A stretch of 64,000 nucleotides of DNA from Parvibaculum sp963975745 (GCF_963975745.1 NZ_CAXBIB010000013.1:1-64000); one strand, 5' to 3'; shown: positions 43,369 to 53,346, counted from the first letter of the stretch. Numbers and translations: made by a program. The notes: generated by a model not told the origin, from the letters alone.

Positions 43369-43793
43369 TTCTCGTCGGTCCCGCTGCCGAAGCCGTGCAT
43401 GCGCAGGGCCCATTGCCAGCCGACAATGGCGCCCTTCAGGCGCGGCAGGAACCAGAGCGACAGCGCCAGCGTCAGGGCCGGCCAGAGCGCGGCGTGGAGC
43501 CAGAGCGCCGGCTGCCAGGCCAGTTCGGTCCAGAGCATCATCGGCACGACGATGTGGCCGACCACCATGATGGTGAAATAGGGCGGTGCGTCGTCGGCCT
43601 GGTGATGCAGCAATTCCTCGCCGCAATGGCCGCAAGTGTCGGCGACCTTCAGAAACTGCCGGAAGAGACTGCCCTTGCCGCAGGCCGGACAGCGCCGCGC
43701 GAAGCCGCGCCGGATGGCGGGAACGGCCGGCCGGGGCGCCGCTTCGGGCGCCTCGAAGGCGAAGGGATCGCTCATGTCCACTACTGTACTCAT
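43365..43793 (-). CDS. DUF983 family zinc-ribbon membrane protein
   Basis: The 142-residue protein has AIRRGFARRCPACGKGSLFRQFLKV and CGHCGEELLHHQADDAPPYFTIMVVGHIVVP, four Cys in two CxxC pairs, then two hydrophobic helices (about 75-95 and 100-120). DUF983 is an alphaproteobacterial family of unknown function that is often found after rnr, as here (100-base gap). An ATG six codons in (43775) is an alternative start. Confidence 0.85.
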   Translation of the reverse strand: MSTVVDMSDPFAFEAPEAAPRPAVPAIRRGFARRCPACGKGSLFRQFLKVADTCGHCGEELLHHQADDAPPYFTIMVVGHIVVPMMLWTELAWQPALWLHAALWPALTLALSLWFLPRLKGAIVGWQWALRMHGFGSGTDEN

Positions 43794-43893
43794 GGCATTT
43801 CGGCCGGTTGACCGATGCGGCGCAGAGGTTGCGGCATCTCCCAGCAAAGTGGTCGGAATCAGCTGTCGATGAAATGTGGCAGGTTGCCGCGCG

Positions 43894-46242
43894 TCAGCGC
43901 CGCTTTGCCGGTTTGCGCGGTTTTGCGCCGGATTTTCCCGGGGTGCGGCCGCGCGGCGGACCGCGGCGCGGCGGCGGGCGGCGATTCCCCTTGCCGGCCG
44001 GCTTGCCTTCGCTGCCGCCTTCGAGGATTTCGAGGCGCAGGCCGCCGGTGATCGGCACGGCTTCCTCGAGGCGGACCCGGACCGCATCGCCGAGGCGATA
44101 GATGCGGCCGGTGCGTTCGCCGGTCAGCGCATGCAGGATCTCGTCATGGTGGTAGAAGTCGCCGCCGAGGGTCGAGATCGGCACGAAGCCGTCGGCGCCG
44201 GTTTCGTCGAGCTTGACGAAGAGGCCGAAGCGGGTGACGCCGGCGACGCGGCCGGTGAATTCGGCGCCGATGCGTTCCTCGAGGAAGGCGGCGATGAAGC
44301 GGTCCTTGGAGTCGCGCTCGGCCAGCATCGAGCGGCGCTCGGTCATCGAGATGTGTTCGGCGATCTCGGCCAGCGTGGCGGCCTCGTCGTCGGACTGGCC
44401 GTCCTTTCCGAGATCGAGGCCGGCGATCAGCGCGCGGTGGACCGTGAGGTCGGCATAGCGGCGGATCGGCGAGGTGAAGTGGGCGTAGCGGCGCAGGTTG
44501 AGGCCGAAATGGCCGATATTGTCGGGCGCATAGACCGCCTGGGCCTGCGAGCGGAGAACGACATCGGAGACCATGCGGTCGTGTTCGGTGCCGTCGACTG
44601 CCTTCAGGATGCGGTTGAAATTGGCCGGGCGCACGGTCTCGCCTTTCGCGAAACTCAGATTGAGCGTGGCCAGGAATTCGGCGAGGGCGACAAGTTTCTC
44701 CCGCGCGGGCGCGTCATGGATGCGGTAGACGACCGGGCGGCGCCGGGCCTCGGCCGTCTCGGCGGCGCAGACATTGGCCTGGATCATGAATTCCTCGATC
44801 AGCTTCATCGATTCATGCTTGTCGCCGATGCGGATGTTGCCGATGCGGCCGTCGGCGTCGATGTCGATCTTGTATTCGGGCAGGTCGAGCGCCAGCGGTT
44901 CGCGCGCGTCGCGGGCCCTGGCGAGGATCCGGTAGGCGGCCCAGAGCGGCTTCAGCACCGGCTCGAGCAGGGGCCCGGCCGCGTCGTCGGGGCGGCCGTC
45001 GATCGCCTGCTGGACCTGGGCGTAGCTGAGGCTGGCGGCCGAGCGCATCAGCCCACGGATGAATTCATGGCCGCGCTTGCGGCCCTCGCGGTCGAAGACC
45101 ATGCGCACGGCGAAGCAGGCGCGGTCCTCGCCCTCGACCAGCGAGCAGAGATCGTTGGAAATGCGTTCGGGCAGCATCGGCACGACGCGGTCGGGGAAAT
45201 AGGTCGAGTTGCCGCGCTTGCGCGCCTCGCGGTCCATGGCCAGGCCCGGCCGGACATAGGCCGCGACATCGGCAATGGCGACGATGGCGACGATACCGCC
45301 CTCGTTCTTCGGGTCGGTGTCGGGTGCGGCCCAGACCGCGTCGTCATGGTCGCGGGCATCCGGCGGGTCGATGGTGATCAGCGGAATGTCGCGCAGATCG
45401 GTGCGGCCCTTGAGGCCGTGATGGCGGGCCGCTTCGGCCTCGGCAAGCACGTCGTCCGGAAAGGCATCGGGGATGCCATGGGTGTGGATCGCGATCAGGC
45501 TGATCGATTTCGGATCGTTGCCGTCGCCGAAGACCTCGCGCACGCGGGCGCGCGGGACGCCGTGGCGCTTGCCGGGAACGGTCTCGGCCAGGACCAGATG
45601 GCCGTCCTCGGCGTCCTGCAGGTCCTCGATCGCGATCTCGAATTCGACGCGGAGTTTCTTGTCGACCGGGATCAGGCGGGCCAGCCTTGCGCCGGCGGGG
45701 CGGCGCAGCAGGCCGAGAACGCGTTCGGCGCCCTTGCCGACGCGACGGATCACGCGGGCCTCGAAGGGATAGGTTTCGTCGGTGGTGCGTTCGATGCGGG
45801 CCAGCACGCGGTCGCCGACGCCGGCCGGCGGTTCGTCGACGGTTTCGCGGCGGCCGCGGCGCTTGACCTCGGGCGCGATGACGATCAGCGGCGGCGGCGT
45901 TTCGCCGGGCCATGAGACCGGCCGCGCGATCAGATCGCCATCGGTGTCGGTGTGGGTGATCTCGATCACGGTGACGGGCGGCATCTCGCCGACCCGGCGC
46001 AGGCTCTTGGTCTCGTCCTTCGCGATCAGGCCTTCGTCCTTCAGCTCCTTCAACAATTGCTTGAAGGGAATGCGGTCGTCGCCCTTGATGCCGAAGGCGC
46101 GGCCGAGTTCGCGCTTGCCGAGCTTGCCGCCATTCTCGGCGATGAATTTCAGGACGTCGTCGCGCGACGGGAAGTGACCGCCGGCTCTGCTTTTCTTTCC
46201 GGCACCGGCTTTTTTCGACTTGCTGCGTTCAGCCAAGATCAA
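43894..46242 (-). CDS. rnr: Ribonuclease R
   Basis: This 3'-5' exoribonuclease degrades structured RNA. The 782-residue protein has a winged-helix start (SRDDVLKFIAENGGKLGKRELGRAF), cold-shock domains, the RNB core DPPDARDHDDAVWA with its metal Asp residues, GNSTYFPDRVVPMLPERISNDLCSL, YAHFTSPIRRYADL, and an S1 domain GRVAGVTRFGLFVKLDETGADGFVP, ending in a basic Arg/Lys/Pro tail. The start is TTG, overlapping the topA stop, so it is translationally coupled to topA. Confidence 0.96.
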   Translation of the reverse strand: MILAERSKSKKAGAGKKSRAGGHFPSRDDVLKFIAENGGKLGKRELGRAFGIKGDDRIPFKQLLKELKDEGLIAKDETKSLRRVGEMPPVTVIEITHTDTDGDLIARPVSWPGETPPPLIVIAPEVKRRGRRETVDEPPAGVGDRVLARIERTTDETYPFEARVIRRVGKGAERVLGLLRRPAGARLARLIPVDKKLRVEFEIAIEDLQDAEDGHLVLAETVPGKRHGVPRARVREVFGDGNDPKSISLIAIHTHGIPDAFPDDVLAEAEAARHHGLKGRTDLRDIPLITIDPPDARDHDDAVWAAPDTDPKNEGGIVAIVAIADVAAYVRPGLAMDREARKRGNSTYFPDRVVPMLPERISNDLCSLVEGEDRACFAVRMVFDREGRKRGHEFIRGLMRSAASLSYAQVQQAIDGRPDDAAGPLLEPVLKPLWAAYRILARARDAREPLALDLPEYKIDIDADGRIGNIRIGDKHESMKLIEEFMIQANVCAAETAEARRRPVVYRIHDAPAREKLVALAEFLATLNLSFAKGETVRPANFNRILKAVDGTEHDRMVSDVVLRSQAQAVYAPDNIGHFGLNLRRYAHFTSPIRRYADLTVHRALIAGLDLGKDGQSDDEAATLAEIAEHISMTERRSMLAERDSKDRFIAAFLEERIGAEFTGRVAGVTRFGLFVKLDETGADGFVPISTLGGDFYHHDEILHALTGERTGRIYRLGDAVRVRLEEAVPITGGLRLEILEGGSEGKPAGKGNRRPPPRRGPPRGRTPGKSGAKPRKPAKRR

Positions 46243-48935
46243 TCCGCCGGTTCGGTGACATTGACGGTGCTTTTCGATTTCGACGCGGGCTTCCTGGCGG
46301 CCGGCTTCGTTTTTGCCGCCGGCTTTTTCGCAGCGGGCTTCTTCTTCGCTGCGGTTTTCTTCGCGGCCGGCTTCTTCGCGGGCTTTGCTTCGCCGCTCTT
46401 CTTCGCAGCCGCTTTTCTTGCCGGCTTCTTCTTGCCGCTCTTCGCCTCGCGTTCGGCGATCAGCGCCAGCGCCTCCTCGAGCGTCACTGCCATCGGGTCG
46501 CCCGATTTCGGCAGCGTCGCATTGGTGGAGGCGTGCTTGACGTAAGGCCCGTACTTGCCTTCGCGGATCTGCACCGGCTTGCCGGTTTCGGGGTGCTCAC
46601 CCAGTTCCTTCAGGACCTTGCCGGCACGTTCCTCGGCCCGGGCAATTTTTTCAGCGAGCACGGCGATGGCACGGTTGAGGCCGATGTCGAAGAGTTCTTC
46701 GGGGTCCTTCAGATTGGCATAGGTGCCGTCATGCAGCACGAAGGGACCGAAACGGCCGAGGCCTGCCGTGATCTTCTTGCCGGTTTCGGGGTGGAGACCT
46801 ATCTCGCGCGGCAATGTCAGCAGACGAAGCGCCTTTTCAAGATCGACATCGGCGGCCGACATCTTCGCGGGCAGGCCACTGCGCTTCGGCTTGTCGTCGG
46901 GTTCGAGCGGGGCGCGTTCGACATAGGGACCGAAGCGGCCGGTCTTGAGGCTGATCTCGGCATTGGTTTCCGGATCGACGCCCAGCACGCGGTCGCCCGA
47001 CTGTTCCTCGCCATCGGCGCCGACAGTCAGCTGGCGCGTGAAGCGGCATTCGGGATAGTTCGAGCAGCCGACGAATGCGCCGTAACGGCCGACCTTCAGC
47101 GAGAGGCGGCCATCGGCGCATGAGGGACAATTGCGCGGATCGGTGCCGTCTTCCCTTTCGGGAAAGACATGCGGTGCCAGCACCTCGTTGAGGCGGTCGA
47201 GCACCTCGGTGATGCGCAGTTCCAGGGCCTCGGCGACTGCGACGGTGAATTCCTTCCAGAATTCGCGCAGGAGGTCCTTCCAGTCCATCTCGCCGGCCGA
47301 CACCTTGTCGAGCTTTTCCTCCAGCTCGGCAGTGAAGTCGTATTCGACGTAGCGGGTGAAGAAGTTCTCGAGAAAGGCCGTGACGAGGCGGCCTTTGTCG
47401 TGCGGCACGAAACGGTTCTTGTCCATGTGGACATAGTCGCGGTCGCGCAGGGTCTGCAATGTCGAGGCATAGGTCGAGGGCCGGCCGATGCCGAGTTCTT
47501 CCATGCGTTTGACCAGTGTCGCTTCGGTGAAGCGGGGCGGCGGCTCGGTGAAATGCTGTTCGGGACGGACCTTGTCGAGGCCGAGCTTGTCGCCCCTGGC
47601 GACCTTCGGCAGGCGGCCGCCATCCTCGCCTTCCTCGGGCTCGTCGCGGCCCTCCTGATAGAGGCGCAGGAAACCGTCGAAGACGATGACGGAGCCGGTG
47701 GCGCGCAGGCCGATGGGCGCGTCGTCGGCCTCGATCTCGATGGTGGTGCGCTCAAGCTGCACGCTTTCCATCTGGCTGGCGACGGTGCGGTTCCAGACCA
47801 GTTCGTAGAGGCGACGCTGATCGTCGTCGAGACGGCCGGCGACCTGCCTGGGCAGGCGGGCAAGATCGGTCGGGCGGATCGCTTCATGCGCTTCCTGCGC
47901 GTTCTTCGCCTTGGTGTTGTAGACGCGGGGCGCATCCGGCAGATAGGCCTCGCCGAATTCATTGTTGATGACGGTGCGGGCCTGGGCAATCGCTTCCGGC
48001 GCGATCTGCACGCCGTCGGTTCGCATATAGGTGATGAGGCCGGTCGTCTCGCCGTCAATCTCGACACCTTCATAGAGGCGCTGTGCGACCTGCATGGTGC
48101 GGCTCGCCGAGAAACCGAGCTTGCGCGAGGCCTCCTGCTGCAAGGTCGAGGTGGTGAAGGGCGGGTTCGGGTGGCGGCGGGCCGGCTTGCTCTCGACCGA
48201 CTTCACCGAATAGCGCGACGCCTTGATGCGGGCTTCGATCTCTCGGGCCGATTTTTCGTTCGGGATGTCGAACTTGTCGAGCTTCTTCCCGTCGACCGTC
48301 ACGAGGCGGGCGACGAAGGCGGCATTGGCGCCGGTCTTCATGTCGGCCTCGACGGTCCAGTATTCGCGGGCGCGGAACGCTTCGATCTCGAGCTCACGAT
48401 CGCAGATCAGGCGCAGCGCGACCGATTGCACACGGCCGGCCGAGCGCGAGCCCGGCAGCTTGCGCCAGAGGACCGGCGAGAGGGTGAAGCCGACCAGATA
48501 GTCGAGGGCGCGGCGGGCGAGATAGGCGTCGATCAGTTCCTTGTCGAGGCCGCGCGGATGCGTCATCGCCTCGGTGACCGACTGCTTGGTGATGGCATTG
48601 AAGACGACGCGCTGGACCTCGACGTCCTTCAACACCTTCTTCTTGTTGAGAACCTCAAGCACATGCCATGAAATCGCCTCGCCCTCGCGATCCGGGTCGG
48701 TGGCGAGGATCAGACGGTCGGCGCCCTTGACGGCCGCGGCGATTTCGTTGAGGCGCTTCTGGGACTTGGCATCGACGTCCCATGCCATGGTGAAGTCCTG
48801 ATCCGGCAGGACCGAGCCGTCCTTCGACGGCAGGTCGCGGACATGGCCATAGGAGGCCAGGACCTTGTAGCCCTTGCCGAGATACTTGTTGATCGTTTTC
48901 GCCTTGGCCGGCGACTCAACAATGACGACGTCCAT
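46239..48935 (-). CDS. topA: DNA topoisomerase I
   Basis: TopA relaxes negative supercoils. The 898-residue protein has the TOPRIM domain (MDVVIVESPAKAKTINKYLG, LATDPDREGEAISWH), the active Tyr in GLITYMRTD, FTTSTLQQEASRKLGFSA, and one Cys4 zinc finger CPSCADGRLS...GCSNYPEC. It then has several alphaproteobacterial repeats of the GRFGPYVE/GRFGPFVLHD type and a Lys/Ala-rich tail of about 70 residues. The tail is similar in style to the H1-like protein at 60.4 kb. It lies 204 bases downstream of dprA. Confidence 0.97.
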   Translation of the reverse strand: MDVVIVESPAKAKTINKYLGKGYKVLASYGHVRDLPSKDGSVLPDQDFTMAWDVDAKSQKRLNEIAAAVKGADRLILATDPDREGEAISWHVLEVLNKKKVLKDVEVQRVVFNAITKQSVTEAMTHPRGLDKELIDAYLARRALDYLVGFTLSPVLWRKLPGSRSAGRVQSVALRLICDRELEIEAFRAREYWTVEADMKTGANAAFVARLVTVDGKKLDKFDIPNEKSAREIEARIKASRYSVKSVESKPARRHPNPPFTTSTLQQEASRKLGFSASRTMQVAQRLYEGVEIDGETTGLITYMRTDGVQIAPEAIAQARTVINNEFGEAYLPDAPRVYNTKAKNAQEAHEAIRPTDLARLPRQVAGRLDDDQRRLYELVWNRTVASQMESVQLERTTIEIEADDAPIGLRATGSVIVFDGFLRLYQEGRDEPEEGEDGGRLPKVARGDKLGLDKVRPEQHFTEPPPRFTEATLVKRMEELGIGRPSTYASTLQTLRDRDYVHMDKNRFVPHDKGRLVTAFLENFFTRYVEYDFTAELEEKLDKVSAGEMDWKDLLREFWKEFTVAVAEALELRITEVLDRLNEVLAPHVFPEREDGTDPRNCPSCADGRLSLKVGRYGAFVGCSNYPECRFTRQLTVGADGEEQSGDRVLGVDPETNAEISLKTGRFGPYVERAPLEPDDKPKRSGLPAKMSAADVDLEKALRLLTLPREIGLHPETGKKITAGLGRFGPFVLHDGTYANLKDPEELFDIGLNRAIAVLAEKIARAEERAGKVLKELGEHPETGKPVQIREGKYGPYVKHASTNATLPKSGDPMAVTLEEALALIAEREAKSGKKKPARKAAAKKSGEAKPAKKPAAKKTAAKKKPAAKKPAAKTKPAARKPASKSKSTVNVTEPAD

Positions 48936-49139
48936 CGAACGCTCAAACTCTCATTATATTGTGGCCTGCCACCGCCCAGCGCCGCCGATGCGCGGGACGA
49001 CCCGGTCGCCGAAAAGCCGTGATTTGCCAAGAGGCGCCGCCGCTTCGGGCCGTCTTGATCAGCGGGGTGAACATGGTGAAAAGGGCGGACACTGTCAAAT
49101 GCGGCAGGAATCCTCAGGAAAATGCTGCAAGCGACCTGC

Positions 49140-50258
49140 TCAGATCAGGCTGAGGCGGTTGCCGGGATCGCGGTGCAGGCGGCCAGCGAGCTCAAGTTCG
49201 AGCAGAACAGCACGGACAATGGGGACCGACACGCCCGATTGACGGACGATATCGTCAAGCGGCGTGGGAGTGGGACCCAGGGCGGCCAGCACCGCATCGC
49301 GGGCGTTGTCGTCGATCTGCGGGGCGGGCGCATTCGTATCTGCGGTATTATTTCCATAATCATTCGGTGTCGGTTCGCGCAAGGCTCCCGCTGCGGGTAG
49401 CGCGATGGCGGCGATCACGTCCTCGGCCGTTTCGACCAGAGGCGCGCCGTCCTTGATCAGGCGATTGGAGCCACCGGCACGGGGATCGAGAGGCGAGCCC
49501 GGGACGGCCAGGACGTCGCGACCCTGTTCGAGCGCGAAGCGCGCGGTGATCAGCGAACCGGAACGCAAGGCTGCTTCGACCACGACGACAGCCAGGGAAA
49601 GGCCCGAGATCAGGCGGTTGCGGCGCGGAAAGTGGCGAGACTGCGGGCTTGTGCCGGGCGGCATTTCGGAGACCAGCACACCACCGGCCGCTATCGCAGC
49701 CTGCAACTCACGATTTTCCTCTGGATAGACGATATCGAGGCCGCCGGCGAGCACCGCGGCGGTGCCGGTATCGAGGGCGGCACGATGGGCGGCCGTATCG
49801 ATGCCGCGGGCAAGACCCGAGACCACGGTGAAGCCTTCCGCGCCGAGAGCCCCGGCCATGTCGCCGGCGATCCGGCGGCCGGCCGCAGAGGCGTTGCGCG
49901 AGCCGACAATGGCAACCGTGGGGCGGCTCAGAAGTTCACTATCGCCGATGACGGCGACGACCGGCGGCGGGGGATCGATCGCAGCAAGACGCGGCGGATA
50001 ATCTGTATCGCCCCAAACGAGAAGGCGGGCGCCCAAGCGCGCCAGTTTCGAACGTTCGGATTCAGCTTCCGCAATCGAGGCGATCTTGACGCTCCGTTTC
50101 GCGCCACCGCGCGCCGCGAGATCGGGGAGGGCTTCGATCGCTGCAACGGCATTGCCGCAATGGCGAAGAAGATCGCGAAAGGTGGCAGGGCCGACGTTTT
50201 CGCTGCGAGCGAGGCGGAGACGGGCGAGGCGCTCGGTGTCAGAGAGCGGCGCGCCCAT
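49140..50258 (-). CDS. dprA: DNA processing protein DprA
   Basis: DprA loads RecA on incoming single-stranded DNA. The 372-residue protein has a SAM-like start (RLARLRLARSENVGPATFRDLL), the Rossmann core VAIVGSRNASAAGRRIAGDMAGAL, VVSGLARGIDTAAHRAAL, LAGGLDIVYPEEN, FPRRNRLISGLSLAVVVVEA and SGSLITARFALEQGRDVLAVPG, and a C-terminal winged helix (DAVLAALGPTPTPLDDIVRQSGVSV). The ATG at 50258 is five bases after plsY. In the usual pyrBC-plsY-dprA order. Confidence 0.95.
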   Translation of the reverse strand: MGAPLSDTERLARLRLARSENVGPATFRDLLRHCGNAVAAIEALPDLAARGGAKRSVKIASIAEAESERSKLARLGARLLVWGDTDYPPRLAAIDPPPPVVAVIGDSELLSRPTVAIVGSRNASAAGRRIAGDMAGALGAEGFTVVSGLARGIDTAAHRAALDTGTAAVLAGGLDIVYPEENRELQAAIAAGGVLVSEMPPGTSPQSRHFPRRNRLISGLSLAVVVVEAALRSGSLITARFALEQGRDVLAVPGSPLDPRAGGSNRLIKDGAPLVETAEDVIAAIALPAAGALREPTPNDYGNNTADTNAPAPQIDDNARDAVLAALGPTPTPLDDIVRQSGVSVPIVRAVLLELELAGRLHRDPGNRLSLI

Positions 50259-50263
50259 GACGG

Positions 50264-50908
50264 TCAGGCCTCGGACTTTTTCTGTCCGATGCGGGATTCT
50301 GTCCCGGCCATCAGGCGGCTGATGTTGTCGCGATGTGCCGCATAGATCAGTAGCGCCAGCACGGCGCCGAGGCCCACCAGATGCCACTGGTCGAGCCATG
50401 CGAGATAGACCGGTGTCAGCAGCGCGCCGACAAGCGCCGAGAGCGAGGAGTAGCGCGAGATGGCGGCGACAAGCGCCCATGTGGCGCAGAAGAGAAGGCC
50501 GACCGGCCAGTAGAGCGCCAGCAGTACGCCGATGAAGGTCGAGACGCCCTTGCCGCCCTTGAAGCCGAGCCAGACCGGATAGAGATGGCCGAGAAAGGCT
50601 GCAAGCGCCGCGATGGCCGACATCCAGCCGATGTCGGTGCCGGCCATGCTGCCGAGTTGCGCGGCGGCGACAACCGCGACGGCGCCCTTGCCGGCATCGC
50701 CGATCAGCGTGCCGATGGCGACCCAGCGGTTACCGGTGCGCAGTGCGTTGGTCGCGCCAATATTGCCGGAGCCAATATCGCGAATATCGCCAAGGCCGGC
50801 GAGCTTTGTGAGCAAGAGGCCGAAAGGGATGGAGCCCAGCAGATAGCCAAGTACGGCAGCGGTCAGCAGCAGCGGTGCGGCGGCTGCGAAATCGATTTCA
50901 GCGGGCAT
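50264..50908 (-). CDS. plsY: Glycerol-3-phosphate acyltransferase PlsY
   Basis: PlsY transfers acyl from acyl-phosphate to glycerol-3-phosphate at the inner membrane, the first step of phospholipid synthesis. The 214-residue protein has seven hydrophobic segments and the loops GSIPFGLLLTK, DIRDIGSGNIGATNALRT, DAGKGAVAVV and GHLYPVWLGFKGGKGVSTFIGV. Length is normal. It is 35 bases after pyrC' and just before dprA. PlsX is not in the window. Confidence 0.96.
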   Translation of the reverse strand: MPAEIDFAAAAPLLLTAAVLGYLLGSIPFGLLLTKLAGLGDIRDIGSGNIGATNALRTGNRWVAIGTLIGDAGKGAVAVVAAAQLGSMAGTDIGWMSAIAALAAFLGHLYPVWLGFKGGKGVSTFIGVLLALYWPVGLLFCATWALVAAISRYSSLSALVGALLTPVYLAWLDQWHLVGLGAVLALLIYAAHRDNISRLMAGTESRIGQKKSEA

Positions 50909-50943
50909 TCAGTGTTCCTCCCCAAAGCCACCCGGCGGGAAGA

Positions 50944-52239
50944 CTAGCGGGTCTCGCCGTGAACATAAACCGTGCGGCCGGCAACCATGGTGCGCAAGGC
51001 GCGGCCCTGAAAGCGGCGGTCCTCGAAGGGCGTGTTCTTCGAGATCGATTTCAGCTTCGAGGGATCGAGAATCCAGGGTGTATCCGTGTCGATCAGCACC
51101 AGATCGGCCGGGAGGCCTGCCGCAAGGCGGCCGCGGCCAAGGCTCAGCAGGTCCGACGGGGCATGGGTGAGCGCGGACAGCAGGCGCGCGAGTGGCAGAT
51201 CGCCGGCATGGACGAGGGCCAGACCGGCCGGCAACAGGGTTTCAAGGCCGATCGCGCCAAAGTTCGCTTCTGCGAAGGGGCGGCGCTTCACTTCGGCGTC
51301 CTGTGGATCATGCGACGAGACGACGACATCGATGGTGCCGTCGGCGAGCCCCTCGACCAGTGCGCAGCGGTCGGCTTCGCCCCGCAGCGGCGGCGAGAGC
51401 TTGAAGAAGGTGCGGTAGCTCTGCACATCATTTTCGTTGAGCTGAAGATGCGCCGCCGAGACGCCGCAGGTGACCGGCAGGCCACGATGCTTGGCACGGC
51501 GAACGATGTCGACGGAGGATTCGCAGGATATCTGGGCGACGTGGTAGCGCCCGCCCGCGATTTCGAGCAGACGCAGATCGCGCTCGATGACAATGGTTTC
51601 GGCGACGGCGGGAATGCCGGCGAGGCCGAGGCGCGTCGCCAGCTCACTTTCGTTCATCACCCCGCCCGAGAGCGACGGTTCTTCCGCATGCTGAACGATC
51701 AGCGCGCCGAAATGAGCCGCATAGGTCATGGCGCGGCGCATCACCTGTGCACTCGCCAGCGCCTTGTCGCCATCGGTGAAGGCGACCGCGCCGGCATCGC
51801 GCAGCAGGCCGATCTCGGTCATCTGCTCGCCGTGGAGGCCCTTGGTCAGGGCGGCCATGGTGTGGACATTGACGATGGCGGTGTCGCGCGCGCGGCGTTC
51901 GATGTAGTCGACCAGGGCCACGTCATCGATCACCGGATTTGTGTTGGGCATCACGATCATGGTGGTAACGCCGCCGGCTGCCGCCGCCTGGCTCGCCAGT
52001 GCCAGCGTTTCGCGATACTCGGCGCCCGGTTCGCCGGTGAAGACGCGGCAGTCGATCAGTCCCGGCGCCAGCACATGGCCGCCGCAGTCGACGATTTCGG
52101 TGCCGTCGGGCAGGCCATCGTTAAAGAGGGCCGGGCCGAGATCGGCGATCATGCCGTCGGCGACCAGCAGCCCGCCCCGCTGGTCGAAACCGCTGGCCGG
52201 GTCGAGCAGGCGCGCATTGATGAAGGCGGTGCGGCTCAT
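50944..52239 (-). CDS. Dihydroorotase-like protein lacking metal ligands (PyrC')
   Basis: The 431-residue protein is a dihydroorotase homologue of the multifunctional-complex type: ADLVLIDTDTPWILD and RPFAEANFGAIGLETLLP are clear. The zinc motif D-x-H-x-H, expected in PGLID-xH-x-H, reads LIDCRVF here (D63, then R65 and F67), so both histidines are lost, and the catalytic DHAPH block reads SHDPQ. In pseudomonads a similar inactive PyrC' is a structural partner of aspartate transcarbamoylase. Here it overlaps pyrB by ATGA, which supports the same role. An active dihydroorotase must then be encoded elsewhere. Confidence 0.88.
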   Translation of the reverse strand: MSRTAFINARLLDPASGFDQRGGLLVADGMIADLGPALFNDGLPDGTEIVDCGGHVLAPGLIDCRVFTGEPGAEYRETLALASQAAAAGGVTTMIVMPNTNPVIDDVALVDYIERRARDTAIVNVHTMAALTKGLHGEQMTEIGLLRDAGAVAFTDGDKALASAQVMRRAMTYAAHFGALIVQHAEEPSLSGGVMNESELATRLGLAGIPAVAETIVIERDLRLLEIAGGRYHVAQISCESSVDIVRRAKHRGLPVTCGVSAAHLQLNENDVQSYRTFFKLSPPLRGEADRCALVEGLADGTIDVVVSSHDPQDAEVKRRPFAEANFGAIGLETLLPAGLALVHAGDLPLARLLSALTHAPSDLLSLGRGRLAAGLPADLVLIDTDTPWILDPSKLKSISKNTPFEDRRFQGRALRTMVAGRTVYVHGETR

Positions 52240-53228
52240 GCTGCACCTCCATTGTGCCCATTGGTGTCGTGCTCGTTCGGCAGGTTGCGGGCCAGCGCAT
52301 CGAGTACGGCCATGCGGACGGCAACACCCATCTCCACCTGTTCACGGATGACGCTGCGGTTGATGTCGTCGGCGACGGCACTGTCGATTTCGACGCCGCG
52401 ATTCATCGGCCCGGGATGCATCACCAGCGCGTCGGGCTTTGCGACGGCGAGCTTGGCGTAATCGAGACCGTAGAAATGGAAATATTCGCGCTGCGACGGG
52501 ACATAGGATCCGGTCATGCGTTCAAGCTGAAGGCGCAGCATCATGACGATGTCGGCGCCTTCGAGCCCCCGGTTCATGTCGCGGAAGACCTCGACGCCGA
52601 GGCGTTCGATGCCTTTCGGCAGCAATGTCGGCGGGGCGATCACGCGGACGCGAGCGCCCATCGCATTCAGCAGCAGGATGTTCGAGCGGGCGACGCGGCT
52701 GTGCAGGATGTCGCCGCAGATCGCCACCGTGAGGCCCTGGAGCCTGCCCTTGCGGCGGCGGATCGTCAGTGCGTCGAGCAGGGCCTGGGTCGGATGTTCA
52801 TGGGCGCCGTCGCCGGCATTGATGACCGAGCAGGAAACTTTCTGCGAGAGCAGCTCGACAGCACCCGACGAGCCGTGGCGGATGACGATGAGGTCGGGGT
52901 GCATGGCATTCAGCGTGACCGCGGTGTCGATCAGGGTTTCGCCCTTTTTCACCGAGGAGGCGCCGACCGACATGTTCATCACGTCTGCGCCGAGGCGCTT
53001 GCCCGCCAGTTCGAAGGAGCTCTGGGTGCGGGTGGAGGCCTCGAAGAAGAGGTTGATCTGGGTGCGGCCGCGCAGGACCGAGCCCTTCTTGTCGACCTGG
53101 CGGTTCTGCTCGACATAGGTGTCGGCCAGATCGAGAAGGGCGGTGATGTCGGCGGGAGAAAGGCCCTCGATGCCCAGCAGATGCCGGTGCGGGAAGAGGG
53201 CTTGGGGCTGTTTTTCAGCGCTGGTCAT
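52236..53228 (-). CDS. pyrB: Aspartate carbamoyltransferase catalytic subunit
   Basis: PyrB makes carbamoyl-aspartate from carbamoyl phosphate and aspartate, the second step of pyrimidine synthesis. The 330-residue protein has the carbamoyl-phosphate loop FFEASTRTQSSFELAGKRLG, SVKKGETLIDT, VIRHGSSGAVELL, GDGAHEHPTQALLDALTI, CGDILHSRVARSN, MMLRLQLERM and MHPGPMNRGVEID. The ATG at 53228 is preferred over an open upstream frame. It is coupled to pyrC' by ATGA and begins the pyrB-pyrC'-plsY-dprA series. Confidence 0.96.
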   Translation of the reverse strand: MTSAEKQPQALFPHRHLLGIEGLSPADITALLDLADTYVEQNRQVDKKGSVLRGRTQINLFFEASTRTQSSFELAGKRLGADVMNMSVGASSVKKGETLIDTAVTLNAMHPDLIVIRHGSSGAVELLSQKVSCSVINAGDGAHEHPTQALLDALTIRRRKGRLQGLTVAICGDILHSRVARSNILLLNAMGARVRVIAPPTLLPKGIERLGVEVFRDMNRGLEGADIVMMLRLQLERMTGSYVPSQREYFHFYGLDYAKLAVAKPDALVMHPGPMNRGVEIDSAVADDINRSVIREQVEMGVAVRMAVLDALARNLPNEHDTNGHNGGAA

Positions 53229-53346
53229 TAAAGCCGCATTGTATAGGGCCGAAAGCCGGGCGCGGCAAGGCGGAATCGGGGCGGAATTGGCCGGTGCCGG
53301 GGTGGGTGCTAGGCTCGGCAAGAGCCGGAACAGAGGAGGTTGCGCG

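Noticed and set aside
43876..45915. 679-codon plus-strand frame
   Set aside because: It is antisense to rnr, which has all RNase R motifs on the other strand.
47169..48671. 500-codon plus-strand frame
   Set aside because: It is antisense to topA.
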